The notes: generated from the letters alone by a model not told the origin. DNA of 64,000 bases from Aeolococcus sp035552595 (GCA_035552595.1 DASZKZ010000032.1:1-64000); one strand, 5' to 3'; shown: positions 24,614-33,572, counted from the stretch's first letter. A program made the numbers and translations.

Positions 24614-26425
24614 TCAGCCGTTCGAGCGGGAGGCGGCCTCGCTGACCAGCCGGGTCACCAGATCCCCGGCGGCCACGTTCTCCTGCGTGCCCGTCCGGGC
24701 GGAGCGCACGTTGACGACGCCGTCTCCTCGCTCCACGTCGCGGCGCCCGACCACCGCGATGTAGGGGACCTTGCGCAGCTCAGCGTCCCTGATGCGGGCC
24801 TGCATACGCTCGCCGGGCTTGTCGTTGACCTCAGCGCGCAGCCCCGCCCCGCGCATCGAGTCGCGCAGCTCGGTGACGTACCGGATCACCTCGGGTGCGT
24901 CGTCCTGCACCGGCACGATCTCGCACTGCACGGGGGCCAGCCAGAGGGGGAAATGGCCCGCATAATGCTCGGTGAGGATGCCGATGAACCTCTCCAACGA
25001 CCCCAGCAACGCGCGGTGGATCACCACCGGGGTGTGATCCTGTCCATCGCCTCCGACATAGCTCAGACCGAACCGAGCAGGCATCTGGTAGTCGAGCTGG
25101 ATCGTGCCCATCTGCCATGACCGGCCGATCGAGTCGGTCATGTGCAGGTCGATCTTGGGCCCGTAGAAGGTTCCCTCCCCCGGCGAGATGACATAGTCCA
25201 TCCCGTGGCGCTTGAGCGCCTCCTCCAGCGCGGACTCCGCCTGGTCCCACTGGGCCTCGCTTCCCAGCCGCTTCTCCGGCCGTGTCGAGAGCTCCGCACG
25301 CGGTTCCACCCCGAGCATCGCGTAGAGGTGGTTGGCGTAGTCCACGATGCCGTGGATCTCGTCCTGGATCTGCTCGGGGGCGCAGAAGATGTGCGCATCA
25401 TCCTGGGTGATGTGGCGCACCCGGAGCAGGCCGTGCAGCGTGCCGCTGCGCTCGTCACGGTGGAGGGTGGACGACTCCGCGTACCGAATCGGGAGCTCGC
25501 GGTAGCTGCGCATTCCCGTTCCGAAGAGGATCATGTGCCCGGGACAGTTCATGGGCTTGAGGGCGAGCTGCCTGCCTTCGTCTCGTGACGATACGAAGAA
25601 GATGTTCTCGGCGTAGTTGTCGTAGTGGCCCGATGTCTTGTACGTCTCGACATCGAAGAGCAGCGGCGTCTTGACCTCGACGTACCCCCGCTTGCGGTTC
25701 TCGTCGCGGCGCAGGTCCTCGAGCGTGTTCCAGATGATCATCCCCTTGGGATGCCAGAAGGGTGACCCCGGGGAGTGCTCCGAGACATGGAAGAGGTCGA
25801 GCTCGGCGCCGAGCCGGCGGTGATCGCGGCGGCGGGCCTCCTCACGCTGGGCGATGAAGGCGTCGAGCTGCTCCCGGTCGAAGAAGGCGGTCCCGTAGAC
25901 CCGCTGCAGCTGCTCGTTGCGCTCGTCGCCGCGCCAGTAGACCCCGGCGACACGGAGCAGGCGCAGCGCGCGCAGGTGACCGGTGTGGGGGACGTGCGGG
26001 CCGCGGCAGAGGTCGACGAAGTCGCCGGTGCGATAGACGCCGACACTATCGACCTCCTCCGCCATCCTGTCGATGAGGGCCACCTTGAAGGGCTGGTCGA
26101 TGTCGGTGAACAGCTGCCGTGCGGCCTCGCGCGCGATCACCTCGCGCTCGAACGGGATGCGTCGCTTGGCCAGCTGTCGCATCCGGGCCTCGATGGTGGT
26201 CAGGTCCTCCTCGCTGAAGTGGTCGCCGCCGGCGAGGCGGAAGTTGTAGAAGAAGCCCTCCTCGGTGGCCGGGCCGACGTCGTATTTGGCACCGGGAAAG
26301 AGCTCGACCACGGCGGCGGCCATGAGGTGTGCTGCGCTGTGGCGGAGGATCTCCAGGGTCAGCTCGGCGGGAGCCTCCAGGGGCGGACCCGCCTCGGCGG
26401 AGTCGTCGACGATGTCCTCAGCCAT
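24614..26425 (-). CDS. thrS: Threonyl-tRNA synthetase lacking the TGS domain
   Basis: ThrRS charges tRNA-Thr and edits Ser-tRNA-Thr. The 603-residue chain opens directly with the editing domain: the HxxxH pair is H29/H33 (HSAAHL), against about 73/77 in E. coli, so the roughly 60-residue N-terminal TGS domain is missing. The catalytic domain has motif 1, the zinc-binding Cys in PMNCPGHM, motif 2 in ESSTLHRDERSGTLHGLLRV and motif 3 in VIHRALLGSLERFIGIL, followed by an anticodon-binding domain. The ATG at 26425 lies 8 nt from a TACAAT box, supporting this short start as the true one. Confidence 0.96.
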   Translation of the reverse strand: MAEDIVDDSAEAGPPLEAPAELTLEILRHSAAHLMAAAVVELFPGAKYDVGPATEEGFFYNFRLAGGDHFSEEDLTTIEARMRQLAKRRIPFEREVIAREAARQLFTDIDQPFKVALIDRMAEEVDSVGVYRTGDFVDLCRGPHVPHTGHLRALRLLRVAGVYWRGDERNEQLQRVYGTAFFDREQLDAFIAQREEARRRDHRRLGAELDLFHVSEHSPGSPFWHPKGMIIWNTLEDLRRDENRKRGYVEVKTPLLFDVETYKTSGHYDNYAENIFFVSSRDEGRQLALKPMNCPGHMILFGTGMRSYRELPIRYAESSTLHRDERSGTLHGLLRVRHITQDDAHIFCAPEQIQDEIHGIVDYANHLYAMLGVEPRAELSTRPEKRLGSEAQWDQAESALEEALKRHGMDYVISPGEGTFYGPKIDLHMTDSIGRSWQMGTIQLDYQMPARFGLSYVGGDGQDHTPVVIHRALLGSLERFIGILTEHYAGHFPLWLAPVQCEIVPVQDDAPEVIRYVTELRDSMRGAGLRAEVNDKPGERMQARIRDAELRKVPYIAVVGRRDVERGDGVVNVRSARTGTQENVAAGDLVTRLVSEAASRSNG

Positions 26426-26433
26426 AGCGGCGA

Positions 26434-26439
26434 ATTGTA
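26434..26439 (-). promoter_or_regulatory. TACAAT -10 box, leaderless-type, for thrS
   Basis: TACAAT lies 8 nt upstream of the thrS ATG. Transcription would start at or within a few bases of the start codon, implying a leaderless or nearly leaderless mRNA. No -35 is evident. Confidence 0.5.
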
Positions 26440-26481
26440 GATGCTGTCAGGCGCCTCCCCGCCCCACCGCCAGGCTGTGCG

Positions 26482-26793
26482 TCAACTGCAGAGTCGGGAC
26501 ATCCCCTGCGGAACGTCCTCGCGGGCCTCGGCGATGCGCGAGATGGCCGCCTCGGGGTTGTTCGCGAGGTTGAGCCCGAGTGTGAGCTGCCGTGTCATCG
26601 GGAGCACGCGCCGGCTGGAGCGCTGCGCCGAGACGCGAAGGCGGGCATGCCGCTCGGGGTCGATGGCGCAGCAGCGGACGCTGCAGTACTTGGCGATCCG
26701 CTTCTTCACCGGATTCGAGCAACCGCCGCGAATGCAGATGCGGCACGTCACCCGCTGGGAGGCGGGGTCATCGGAGTCGCGTCCGCCATGCAC
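26482..26793 (-). CDS. Small Cys-rich (zinc-finger-like) protein
   Basis: A 103-residue protein with CRICIRGGCSNPV followed by KYCSVRCCAIDPERH (about residues 17-50), a spacing like treble-clef or zinc-ribbon modules seen in small uncharacterised proteins of high-GC bacteria. The rest is basic then helical (NPEAAISRIAEAREDV). It lies between thrS and the plus-strand membrane protein gene. The alternative frames on the opposite strand lack any comparable pattern. Function unknown; nucleic-acid binding is a guess. Confidence 0.55.
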   Translation of the reverse strand: MHGGRDSDDPASQRVTCRICIRGGCSNPVKKRIAKYCSVRCCAIDPERHARLRVSAQRSSRRVLPMTRQLTLGLNLANNPEAAISRIAEAREDVPQGMSRLCS

Positions 26794-26862
26794 GGGCCGC
26801 AGTGTCTGCCGACCTCTCGTCGGTTGTCAACGCCTCCAGCGACGAGTCAGCGCGCTCCGCGG

Positions 26863-26990
26863 TGCACAACTCAGCTCGAGGCTGCCGTCCGGGCCTGTGC
26901 ATAGTGTGGACAACCCCTCGTGACGATCGCGGGTGACCTGTGGGCAAGGTGTGCGTAGGAAACCGCAGATCAAGAATTCTTAAGATTCGT
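26863..26990. other. Cluster of DnaA-box-like sites with A+T-rich tract
   Basis: The minus strand carries TTGTCCACA (26905-26913), the DnaA-box form of high-GC Gram-positives, and TTGCCCACA (26939-26947) in the same orientation 34 bp apart. A weaker TTGTGCACC-like site is near 26861-26869, and an A+T-rich stretch with AAGAATTCTT follows around 26972-26985. It could be a DnaA regulatory or replication-related site. dnaA and dnaN are not in the window, so an origin is not claimed. Confidence 0.3.
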
Positions 26991-27000
26991 ACCAGCTCAC

Positions 27001-28479
27001 ATGCGCAGGGTGCCACGCGACCACACCACCACCGTCATCGCCGCCTCTGCCCTCATGGCGGCGGGCGTCACCCTGTATCAGTTGAGCCGCCCCGGCTCTC
27101 TGTTCGGCGCCACCGCTGACATCGCCGTGTACCTGGGGGGCTCGATCCGGCTGGTCCACGGGGCTCTTCCCTACCGCGACTTCGTGTACGTCGAACCTCC
27201 GGGCTTCGTTCTGCTGGCAACCCCGTTCGCGTTTCTCTCCGAGGTCCTGGGCAGCAGAGACGCGCTTGCCATCCTCCGTCTCTGCACGCCGCTTGTCGCG
27301 GTGCTGAGCGTGGTCCTGGTGGGCCGTCTGGTGCGCCACCGTGGAGCCGCCGCAACGCTCGTCGCCTGCGGCGTCATGGCCCTGTTCCCGGCGGAGCTCT
27401 ACGCACTCCACAGCGTGCTGCTCGAGCCCGTGCTCGAGCTGTGCTGTCTGGGCGGCGCCTGCCTCGTCTTCGACGGCGACAGCTTCGCGGCACCTCGACG
27501 TCTGGCCGTCGGTGGGGCGGTGTTCGGATTGGCGGTGAGCGTCAAGCTGTCCGCGCTCATCCCCATGCTGATCGTGCTGGCGCTGTGCCTGCCCCAGCTT
27601 CGCCGTCGCGCCCTCCCCTTCGCGTGTGGAGCGGTGGCCGGTTGCGCGCTCCCTGCGCTCCCGTTCCTGCTGGTGGCTCCGGCGGCCATGTATCGCGACG
27701 TGGTCGCCACCCAGCTGGGCCGGATCCCAGCCAGCGGACGGGTGCCGCTGCTCACCCGGCTCGGTGACATCACCGGCGCGTCCGCGTTCGGCGGCGGGAC
27801 CACCGCGGCCATCATCGTGGCAATGGTTCTGTGCGGCCTCGTGGCCGGGGCGTTTGTCCTGTCACGGCGACGGCCCGCACCCCTGGAATGGTTCGCTCTC
27901 GGCTCGGTGGCGGCGCTCACCGCGGCCCAGCTGGTGCCGGCGCAGTACTACACCCACTACGCCGCTGTCATCGCCCCCTTCCTGTCCATCCTCCTGGCGG
28001 TTGCGCTGGCACGGCTCCGCCTCGCTCGTTCACCGAAGCTCTCGCTGGCGATCGCCGCGGGCGCGGTGGCGCTCCTGCTCATCGATCAGGTCGCCTACGT
28101 ACGCGGCCAGTCGACCCCGGATGTGCAGGCGGCGGTCGACTCGGTCATCCCGCCGGGAGGCTGCGCCGTGTCCGACGCACCGAGGATTCTGGTCACCACC
28201 GATCGGTTTGTGGCCGCCACTCGGGGGTGCACGACCATGGCCGATCCCGGCGGCACCGTGCTTGCCCTCGACAGCAGCGCGGAGGCATCACGGGTGTGGA
28301 GCGCTGTCGTCCACCACGTCGACTATGTGGTCACCGCCACCCCGATCGGGGCGTGGGCCGTGCCCGCCGCTGCCTCCCTGTACGTGGAACAGCACTTCAC
28401 GGTGGTGCGGTCAGGGAGCCTGCTCATCTACGTGCGCCGGGGCCGGCCCGCGGGACCGGGGCAGCCGGTGGCTCCGTAG
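27001..28479 (+). CDS. Polytopic membrane protein, GT-C glycosyltransferase-like
   Basis: A 492-residue integral membrane protein with roughly ten hydrophobic segments. The first external loop reads TADIAVYLGGSIRLVHGALPYRDF, then VEPPGF, a pattern seen in ArnT/PMT-like GT-C enzymes, where acidic residues in this loop act in lipid-linked sugar transfer. A C-terminal soluble part (about 375-480) holds Cys residues (GGCAVSD, TRGCTTM). It is one of the few plus-strand genes and appears monocistronic. A TAAGAT box lies 14 nt upstream of the ATG. Donor and acceptor are unknown. Confidence 0.75.
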   Translation: MRRVPRDHTTTVIAASALMAAGVTLYQLSRPGSLFGATADIAVYLGGSIRLVHGALPYRDFVYVEPPGFVLLATPFAFLSEVLGSRDALAILRLCTPLVAVLSVVLVGRLVRHRGAAATLVACGVMALFPAELYALHSVLLEPVLELCCLGGACLVFDGDSFAAPRRLAVGGAVFGLAVSVKLSALIPMLIVLALCLPQLRRRALPFACGAVAGCALPALPFLLVAPAAMYRDVVATQLGRIPASGRVPLLTRLGDITGASAFGGGTTAAIIVAMVLCGLVAGAFVLSRRRPAPLEWFALGSVAALTAAQLVPAQYYTHYAAVIAPFLSILLAVALARLRLARSPKLSLAIAAGAVALLLIDQVAYVRGQSTPDVQAAVDSVIPPGGCAVSDAPRILVTTDRFVAATRGCTTMADPGGTVLALDSSAEASRVWSAVVHHVDYVVTATPIGAWAVPAAASLYVEQHFTVVRSGSLLIYVRRGRPAGPGQPVAP

Positions 28480-28508
28480 AGCCGGCCCGGGGCACGTCAG
28501 AAGGGCGG

Positions 28509-28585
28509 TGGTGGGCGCAATTGGATTCGAACCAATGACCTCTGCGATGTCAACGCAGCGCTCGTACCAGCTGAGCTATGCGCCC
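28509..28585 (-). tRNA. tRNA-Val (anticodon GAC)
   Basis: The minus strand folds as a full cloverleaf. The acceptor GGGCGCA pairs with TGCGCCC, the D stem is GCTC/GAGC, and the anticodon stem CTGCG/CGCAG holds loop TTGACAT (anticodon GAC). The variable loop is AGGTC, and the T stem ATTGG/CCAAT holds loop TTCGAAT. Discriminator A is followed by an encoded CCA at 28509-28511. Confidence 0.97.
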
Positions 28586-28620
28586 GCACGCGCGGCGATG
28601 GCGGGTTCCCCGGCGACGCG

Positions 28621-28629
28621 ATGATACCA
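28621..28629 (-). promoter_or_regulatory. Extended -10 promoter of tRNA-Val
   Basis: TGGTATCAT on the minus strand (TG then n, then TATCAT at 28621-28626) lies 35 nt before the mature tRNA 5' end, a suitable distance for a precursor leader. No clear -35 is visible. Confidence 0.4.
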
Positions 28630-28661
28630 GCCGCGCTCTCCGCTCCCCAGCCCGATCCGGG

Positions 28662-28847
28662 CTAGACGCGAGCCTTGCGCGACCGGCCCACGCTCTTCCG
28701 CGCGATGCTGAGGTCATCCGCGGTCACCTCGACTCGCAGCACGCCCTCACATTCGTGGCAGACGACGTGAAAGGCCTCCGGCCGCGCGATCGGCCGTGCC
28801 ACCGCCTGGCGATGACCGCAGCACTCACACGTGACGATGGCCCGCAT
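28662..28847 (-). CDS. 61-residue zinc-ribbon protein
   Basis: A very small protein with two Cys pairs, CECCGH (about residues 7-12) and CHEC (about 30-33), spaced like a zinc ribbon, and a basic C-terminal tail (KSVGRSRKARV). GGAGACGAC precedes the ATG, giving a usable Shine-Dalgarno sequence. It lies between the MFS transporter gene and tRNA-Val on the same strand. Family and function are not recognised. Confidence 0.6.
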   Translation of the reverse strand: MRAIVTCECCGHRQAVARPIARPEAFHVVCHECEGVLRVEVTADDLSIARKSVGRSRKARV

Positions 28848-28968
28848 GTCGTCTCCCGCATCTCCGCTATCGACCCTTCTGAGGTGGGCGAGAGCTTTGC
28901 ACCGGGTGATGCGTCGCGGCTGAAGATGACGAATCCGCGACGGGTCCGTTGCAAGCTCGCGACCTCGC

Positions 28969-30357
28969 TCAGCCGGGCGGTGTGATCACGGTGTCGAGCA
29001 CGGCCAGCCGGTGCCAGAAGGCGAGCCGGACGACGACGGCGCCGGCCAGGATGATCACGCCAAGTCCGGCCACAACGGCGGCGACCCCCACCGCGTCGGC
29101 GATGACCCCGGCGACCAGCAGTGGGATGGCGACCGCGGCGTTGATGACGGCGAAGATGCCCCCGAAGATGCGCCCCCGGCTCTCTTCGTCGGTGCGCTCC
29201 TGGAGGATGGTGAACGCCGGGATGAGCAGGGCGCCCAGCGCGCAGCCGAAGATCGCGCTGAGCACCATCAGGATGGGGATCACCCCCGCTTCGGCATCGA
29301 AGCCGCGGAGAAGCGGCGGCGTGGCCCCGATGGCGGCGAGCGAGGCCCCGCCGACTGCCAGCGCCGCGACCAGCGTGGAGGCCTTGGAGAGGTGATTGCC
29401 GGCACGCTGGGCCAGCACGGCGGCCATCGCCACCAGGCCCAGGGTCGCCGGGATCAGCACCAGGTAGGTGTCCTGATCGGAACGATGCAGCTCACGCACC
29501 ATGAACACCGGGCCCAGCGCGAACACGGTGAAGACGACGATGAGGGCCACAGCGAGCTGGTAGAGGCCAAGGCGGATCGCCGCGTTGCCGGCGATCAGGC
29601 GGATGCCCTCGCGGAGCTCGCGGCCCAGGCTGGCGGCGCGCTCAGGAACGGTGCGCACCCGCAGAGGGGTGGCAATGCGCCAGATGGCCACGGCGGCCAG
29701 CGCGAAGAGCGCCGTGGCGATGTAGAAGGGAGCGCGCTCCCCGACCAGGCGGATGGCCAGCGTCGCCGCGGGTACGCCGATGACCAGGGTGACGATCACC
29801 GTGGTCATGAACATCGAGGTCGCTCCCATGATCTGGTCACGCCTGACCAGGGAGGGGATGCTCGCCGCCTCCGCGGGGGCGAAGAGCTGTCCGATCGAGC
29901 TGAACAGGAACGTGATGACGATCAGCGGCCACGCCTGGTCGCCGACCACGGGGAGCACCTCGACGAGGGGGATGAGCAGGATCAGCCCGCCGCGGATGGC
30001 GTTGGTCGCGATCATCAGCGTGCGCTTGTCATGGCGATCCGCGTACACGCCCGCCGGCGCGCTCAGAAAGACCGAGGGCAGCGTGTACGCGATCATCAGC
30101 GCCGACTGGATCGAGGCCTTGTGACTGAGGTCGAAGACCACGATGAGCAGCGTGAACATGAGGAACTTGTCGGCCAGCTGGCTGGCCGCCTGGGCCAGCC
30201 AGAGCAGGCGAAAGTCGCGGTGCGCCAGGACCGCGCCAAAGCCCTGCCGGCCGTCCTGCAGCGGGGGCACCGCCGGACGCACCTGGTGGAGCTGGCGCCG
30301 GGAGGCGGGCGGCGCGATCTCGTCGTCGGGCGGGAACGCGGTCCTCGGTTCGTTCAC
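28969..30357 (-). CDS. Major facilitator superfamily transporter
   Basis: A 462-residue membrane protein with about twelve hydrophobic segments. The MFS loop 2-3 signature appears as PAGVYADRHDKRTLMI (about residues 100-115), and FRLLWLAQAASQLADK at the start of helix 1 is typical of the enterobactin-exporter/DHA3-like group. The first about 45 residues are a hydrophilic cytoplasmic lead. Substrate unknown; drug or siderophore efflux is the usual family role. The start overlaps the rsmA stop by 4 bp, tying it to the metG-tatD-rsmA operon. Confidence 0.9.
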   Translation of the reverse strand: MNEPRTAFPPDDEIAPPASRRQLHQVRPAVPPLQDGRQGFGAVLAHRDFRLLWLAQAASQLADKFLMFTLLIVVFDLSHKASIQSALMIAYTLPSVFLSAPAGVYADRHDKRTLMIATNAIRGGLILLIPLVEVLPVVGDQAWPLIVITFLFSSIGQLFAPAEAASIPSLVRRDQIMGATSMFMTTVIVTLVIGVPAATLAIRLVGERAPFYIATALFALAAVAIWRIATPLRVRTVPERAASLGRELREGIRLIAGNAAIRLGLYQLAVALIVVFTVFALGPVFMVRELHRSDQDTYLVLIPATLGLVAMAAVLAQRAGNHLSKASTLVAALAVGGASLAAIGATPPLLRGFDAEAGVIPILMVLSAIFGCALGALLIPAFTILQERTDEESRGRIFGGIFAVINAAVAIPLLVAGVIADAVGVAAVVAGLGVIILAGAVVVRLAFWHRLAVLDTVITPPG

Positions 30358-31223
30358 GGCTGTCCGTCAAGGGTACGGGCCGCCTCGGCGACCCTGTGCC
30401 ACTCGGCGACATCCAGGGTGCCGGGACGACGGCCGGGGTCGATGCCCGCGGCCGCCAGCCAGGCCATGCCGCGGCGCTCCTCCCCGCCGGCCGCATGGGT
30501 GATGCCGTGGCGGAGCGTCTTGCGGCGCATCTGAAAGGCGAGGCGGGCGACATCGAGGGCCGCCTGCCGCGCGGGAGCGTCCAGCTGCCGCGCGGGACGG
30601 AGGCGCACCACGCTGGAGTGCACGGCGGGGGGGGGATCGAAGCTCGAGGGCGCCACGTCGCGCACCCGTTCGACCGTGGCCACGCTGCGCACCGCAACGG
30701 TGGCCAGGCTCCACGCTCCCGGGGCGGCGGCGAGCCTCGCCGCCACCTCGCGCTGGACCATGAACACGGCGCGCTGCGGGGGGACCGCAAGCTCGAAGAG
30801 ACGGCTGAGCAGCGGCGTGGTGATGCTGTACGGGATGTTGCCGGCGGCCAGCCAGCCCTCCGCCAGCCCGAGGCTCGAGGGGTCGACGCGCAGCGCGTCA
30901 CCGTGCACCACCTCGACGTTGTCCCGGTCGCGCTGCGTGATCCGGGTCGCCGCCACGCAGCGTTCGTCGATGTCGAGCGCGATCACCCGCCTGACCCGTC
31001 TCGCGAGCTCGCCCGTCAGAGTGCCGATCCCAGGCCCGATCTCGAACACCTGGTCGTCCGCGGTGGGCTCGAGCGCGCTGACGATGTCGTCGAGGACGGC
31101 CCTGTCGACCAGGAAGTTCTGCCCCAGATCCCGGTTGGCCACCAGGCCCACCCGGCGCGCCACGGCGTACAGCGTCTCGGGGTCGCAGAGGTCGGCCCGA
31201 GGCGGCGCCCGATGCTCGGTCAC
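30354..31223 (-). CDS. rsmA: 16S rRNA dimethyladenosine transferase
   Basis: RsmA (KsgA) dimethylates A1518 and A1519 near the 3' end of 16S rRNA. The 289-residue enzyme shows NRDLGQNFLVD near residue 30, the SAM-binding FEIGPGIGTLTGELA, the catalytic-loop AAGNIPYSITTPLL and a C-terminal helical domain. It overlaps both tatD and the MFS gene by 4 bp. The tatD-rsmA order is common in Gram-positive-type genomes. Confidence 0.96.
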   Translation of the reverse strand: MTEHRAPPRADLCDPETLYAVARRVGLVANRDLGQNFLVDRAVLDDIVSALEPTADDQVFEIGPGIGTLTGELARRVRRVIALDIDERCVAATRITQRDRDNVEVVHGDALRVDPSSLGLAEGWLAAGNIPYSITTPLLSRLFELAVPPQRAVFMVQREVAARLAAAPGAWSLATVAVRSVATVERVRDVAPSSFDPPPAVHSSVVRLRPARQLDAPARQAALDVARLAFQMRRKTLRHGITHAAGGEERRGMAWLAAAGIDPGRRPGTLDVAEWHRVAEAARTLDGQP

Positions 31224-32029
31224 ATCTCTGGCCCCGGCAGGCCGAAGAGACGGCGCGCGCTGGCGGTGGACTGCGCTCGCACCAGCTCCGGGTCGGCACA
31301 GCGGAGCGCAGCCACCGCCGCCGCCGTGGCGGCCACGTACCCGGGGAGGTTGGGCCGGCCGCGATGCGGAACCGGCGCCAGGAAGGGCGAATCCGTCTCG
31401 ACCACGTAGTCGCCGGAGCCGACGGCGCGAACCGCGTCCTGCTGAGGCTCGCTGCGCGGGAAGGTGATGATCCCCGAGAACGAGATCATGAACCCGGCGG
31501 CGATGCAGCGCCGGGCGAACCCCGCGTCACCGCTGAAGCAGTGCATCACTCCGCCCACATCGGGGTGGCGGCGTAGCGCGGAGAGCACCTCCGCGTGGGC
31601 GTCGCGGTCGTGGACGACCACCGGTTTGCGGTGGCCGGCGGCGAGGTCGAGCATGCTGTGGATGGCGCGCTCCTGAACATCGAGAGGCGTGTCGTGGTAG
31701 CCGGGACGAAAGTAGAGGTCGATGCCGATCTCGCCCACCGCCACGGCCCGGGGATGATCGAGCAGCTCCCCGAGCGCGCTCAGCTGCGCGCTGTCGGGAG
31801 CCCGGGGCTCATGAGGATGCCAGCCCACCGTGAACCAGACGTTGTGGTGCGTCTCGGCGAGGAGCCGGTTGCGATCCGAGTCCTCGACGTTGAGGCCGAC
31901 GGTGACCATCTGCTCCACCCCCGCCTCGTCTGCGCTCTCCAGCGCCGCTTCGAGGAGGCCGCGTTCCTGAAGGAGGACGAGATGGCAGTGGCTGTCGACC
32001 AGAGGCGAGAGCTGTGCCGTGTCGCTCAT
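31220..32029 (-). CDS. tatD: TatD-family metal-dependent deoxyribonuclease
   Basis: A TIM-barrel hydrolase of the TatD family with 3'-5' exonuclease activity in characterised members. Metal ligands are visible in VDSHCHL (about residues 12-18), AVGEIGIDLYF, VVHDRDAH, MHCFSGD and ETDSPFLAP. From the ATG at 32029 it is 269 aa. Upstream in-frame starts lie in metG and were rejected because the family begins just before the DSHCHL motif. It overlaps metG and rsmA by 4 bp. Confidence 0.95.
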   Translation of the reverse strand: MSDTAQLSPLVDSHCHLVLLQERGLLEAALESADEAGVEQMVTVGLNVEDSDRNRLLAETHHNVWFTVGWHPHEPRAPDSAQLSALGELLDHPRAVAVGEIGIDLYFRPGYHDTPLDVQERAIHSMLDLAAGHRKPVVVHDRDAHAEVLSALRRHPDVGGVMHCFSGDAGFARRCIAAGFMISFSGIITFPRSEPQQDAVRAVGSGDYVVETDSPFLAPVPHRGRPNLPGYVAATAAAVAALRCADPELVRAQSTASARRLFGLPGPEM

Positions 32030-33570
32030 TCGGAGGCGAGCACGGCCTCGCGGTCGATCCGGGGGAAGAGGATCTCCCCCACCCTGATGGCGGCGCCCGC
32101 GACCAGCCGCGGCCAGGAGCCCAGCTCGCCGGTGAGGTCGCCGGACAGGTCCAGCCCCATCTCCTCCGCCACGCGCGCCGTGGCGCGCGGGATCACCGGA
32201 TGGAGGAGCATGGTCGACACTCGAACCGCCTCGAGAAGCTCGGCGCACACCGTCCCGAGGCGCGCGTCGCCCTCGCGGTGGAGCACCCAGGGGGCCGTCT
32301 CCTCGATGTACTTGTTGGCCCTGCCGACCAGCTGACGGGCCGCTGCCAGCCCCTCGCTGAACTCGAGCCGGTCGAGGGCGGCGTCGTAGACAGGGACGAT
32401 GCGCGCCGCGGTCTCGCGCAGCTCGTCGTCGATGGGCAGGCGCGCGGCCATCTCGGGCACCACCCCACCGAAGTAGCGCTGCACCATCTTGGTGGTTCGC
32501 GACACCAGGTTGCCGTAGTCGTTGGCGAGGTCGGCGTTGTAGCGGTCGACGAGGTTGGCGATCGAGAAATCGCCGTCACGGTCGAACGGGATCTCGCTGA
32601 GCAGCACCCAGCGCACCGCGTCGCTGCCGAACTGGTCGACCAGCTGCATGGGCTCGACGAAGATGCCGCGGCTCTTGCTCATCTTCTCGCCCGCGAGGGT
32701 GATGAAGCCATGGGCGTGCACCGTGCGGGGCAGGGGCAGGTCCGCCGCCATGAGGATGGCCGGCCAGGTGATGGCGTGGAACCGCGTGATGTCCTTGCCG
32801 ATGACGTGGACGTCGGCCGGCCAGAAGCGCGCGAACTCCTCTCCGTCGGGGTACCCGACCCCTGTCATGTACGCCGGGAGCGCGTCCAGCCACACCCAGA
32901 TCACCTGGGAGCTGTCCCCGGGAACCGGGATGCCCCATCGGGAGAATCCGCGCGAGATGCTGATGTCGGTGAGCCCGCCGCGGATCACGTTGAGCATCTC
33001 GTTGCGACGCGATGCCGGGACCAGGAACTCCGGACGGCGTTCGTAGAGATCGAGAAGAGGCTCCGCGAAGTCGCTGAGGCGGAAGAACCAGTTCTGCTCC
33101 TCCACCCACTCCACCGGGCTGCCGTGCACCGGACACATCCCGGCGACGATCTCCTTGTCGGTGTAGAACTGCTCGCACGATGGGCAGAACCAGGCGCGAT
33201 ACCAATCCTTGTAGATCTGCCCGGCGTCGGCGAGCGCTCCCCACAGCGTCTCGGCAGTCCGGCGATTGGCGTCGCTGCTGGTGCGCACAAAGGCGGTGGG
33301 CTGCACGTCGAACGCCCGCATCATGGCGGTGAATGCCGCCACCTGGCGGGTGGTGAAATCTGCGGGCTCCTCTCCGCGGGCGCGGGCGGCGCGCTCGACG
33401 GACTGGCTGTGCTCATCGCTGCCGACCGTGAAGCGGACGTCGGCGCCGCGCAGCCGGCGGTGGCGGGCGAGCACGTCGCAGCCGATCTTCTCGTACGCGT
33501 GACCGAGGTGCGGATCGCCGTTGACGTAATCGATTGCCGCGGTCACGTAGAAGTGCTCAGGTCGGCTCAC
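32026..33570 (-). CDS. metG: Methionyl-tRNA synthetase
   Basis: MetRS charges initiator and elongator tRNA-Met. It has FYVTAAIDYVNGDPHLGH with the HIGH-type motif near residue 19, a zinc-binding knuckle CPSCEQF...CPVHG (about 117-137), and GEKMSKSRG. The anticodon-binding helical domain completes a 514-residue protein with no C-terminal dimerisation domain. The GTG at 33570, preceded by CGGAG, is chosen; an ATG at 33600 would overlap rsmI by 28 bp and add an unconserved decapeptide. Confidence 0.95.
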   Translation of the reverse strand: MSRPEHFYVTAAIDYVNGDPHLGHAYEKIGCDVLARHRRLRGADVRFTVGSDEHSQSVERAARARGEEPADFTTRQVAAFTAMMRAFDVQPTAFVRTSSDANRRTAETLWGALADAGQIYKDWYRAWFCPSCEQFYTDKEIVAGMCPVHGSPVEWVEEQNWFFRLSDFAEPLLDLYERRPEFLVPASRRNEMLNVIRGGLTDISISRGFSRWGIPVPGDSSQVIWVWLDALPAYMTGVGYPDGEEFARFWPADVHVIGKDITRFHAITWPAILMAADLPLPRTVHAHGFITLAGEKMSKSRGIFVEPMQLVDQFGSDAVRWVLLSEIPFDRDGDFSIANLVDRYNADLANDYGNLVSRTTKMVQRYFGGVVPEMAARLPIDDELRETAARIVPVYDAALDRLEFSEGLAAARQLVGRANKYIEETAPWVLHREGDARLGTVCAELLEAVRVSTMLLHPVIPRATARVAEEMGLDLSGDLTGELGSWPRLVAGAAIRVGEILFPRIDREAVLASE

Positions 33571-33572
33571 GT

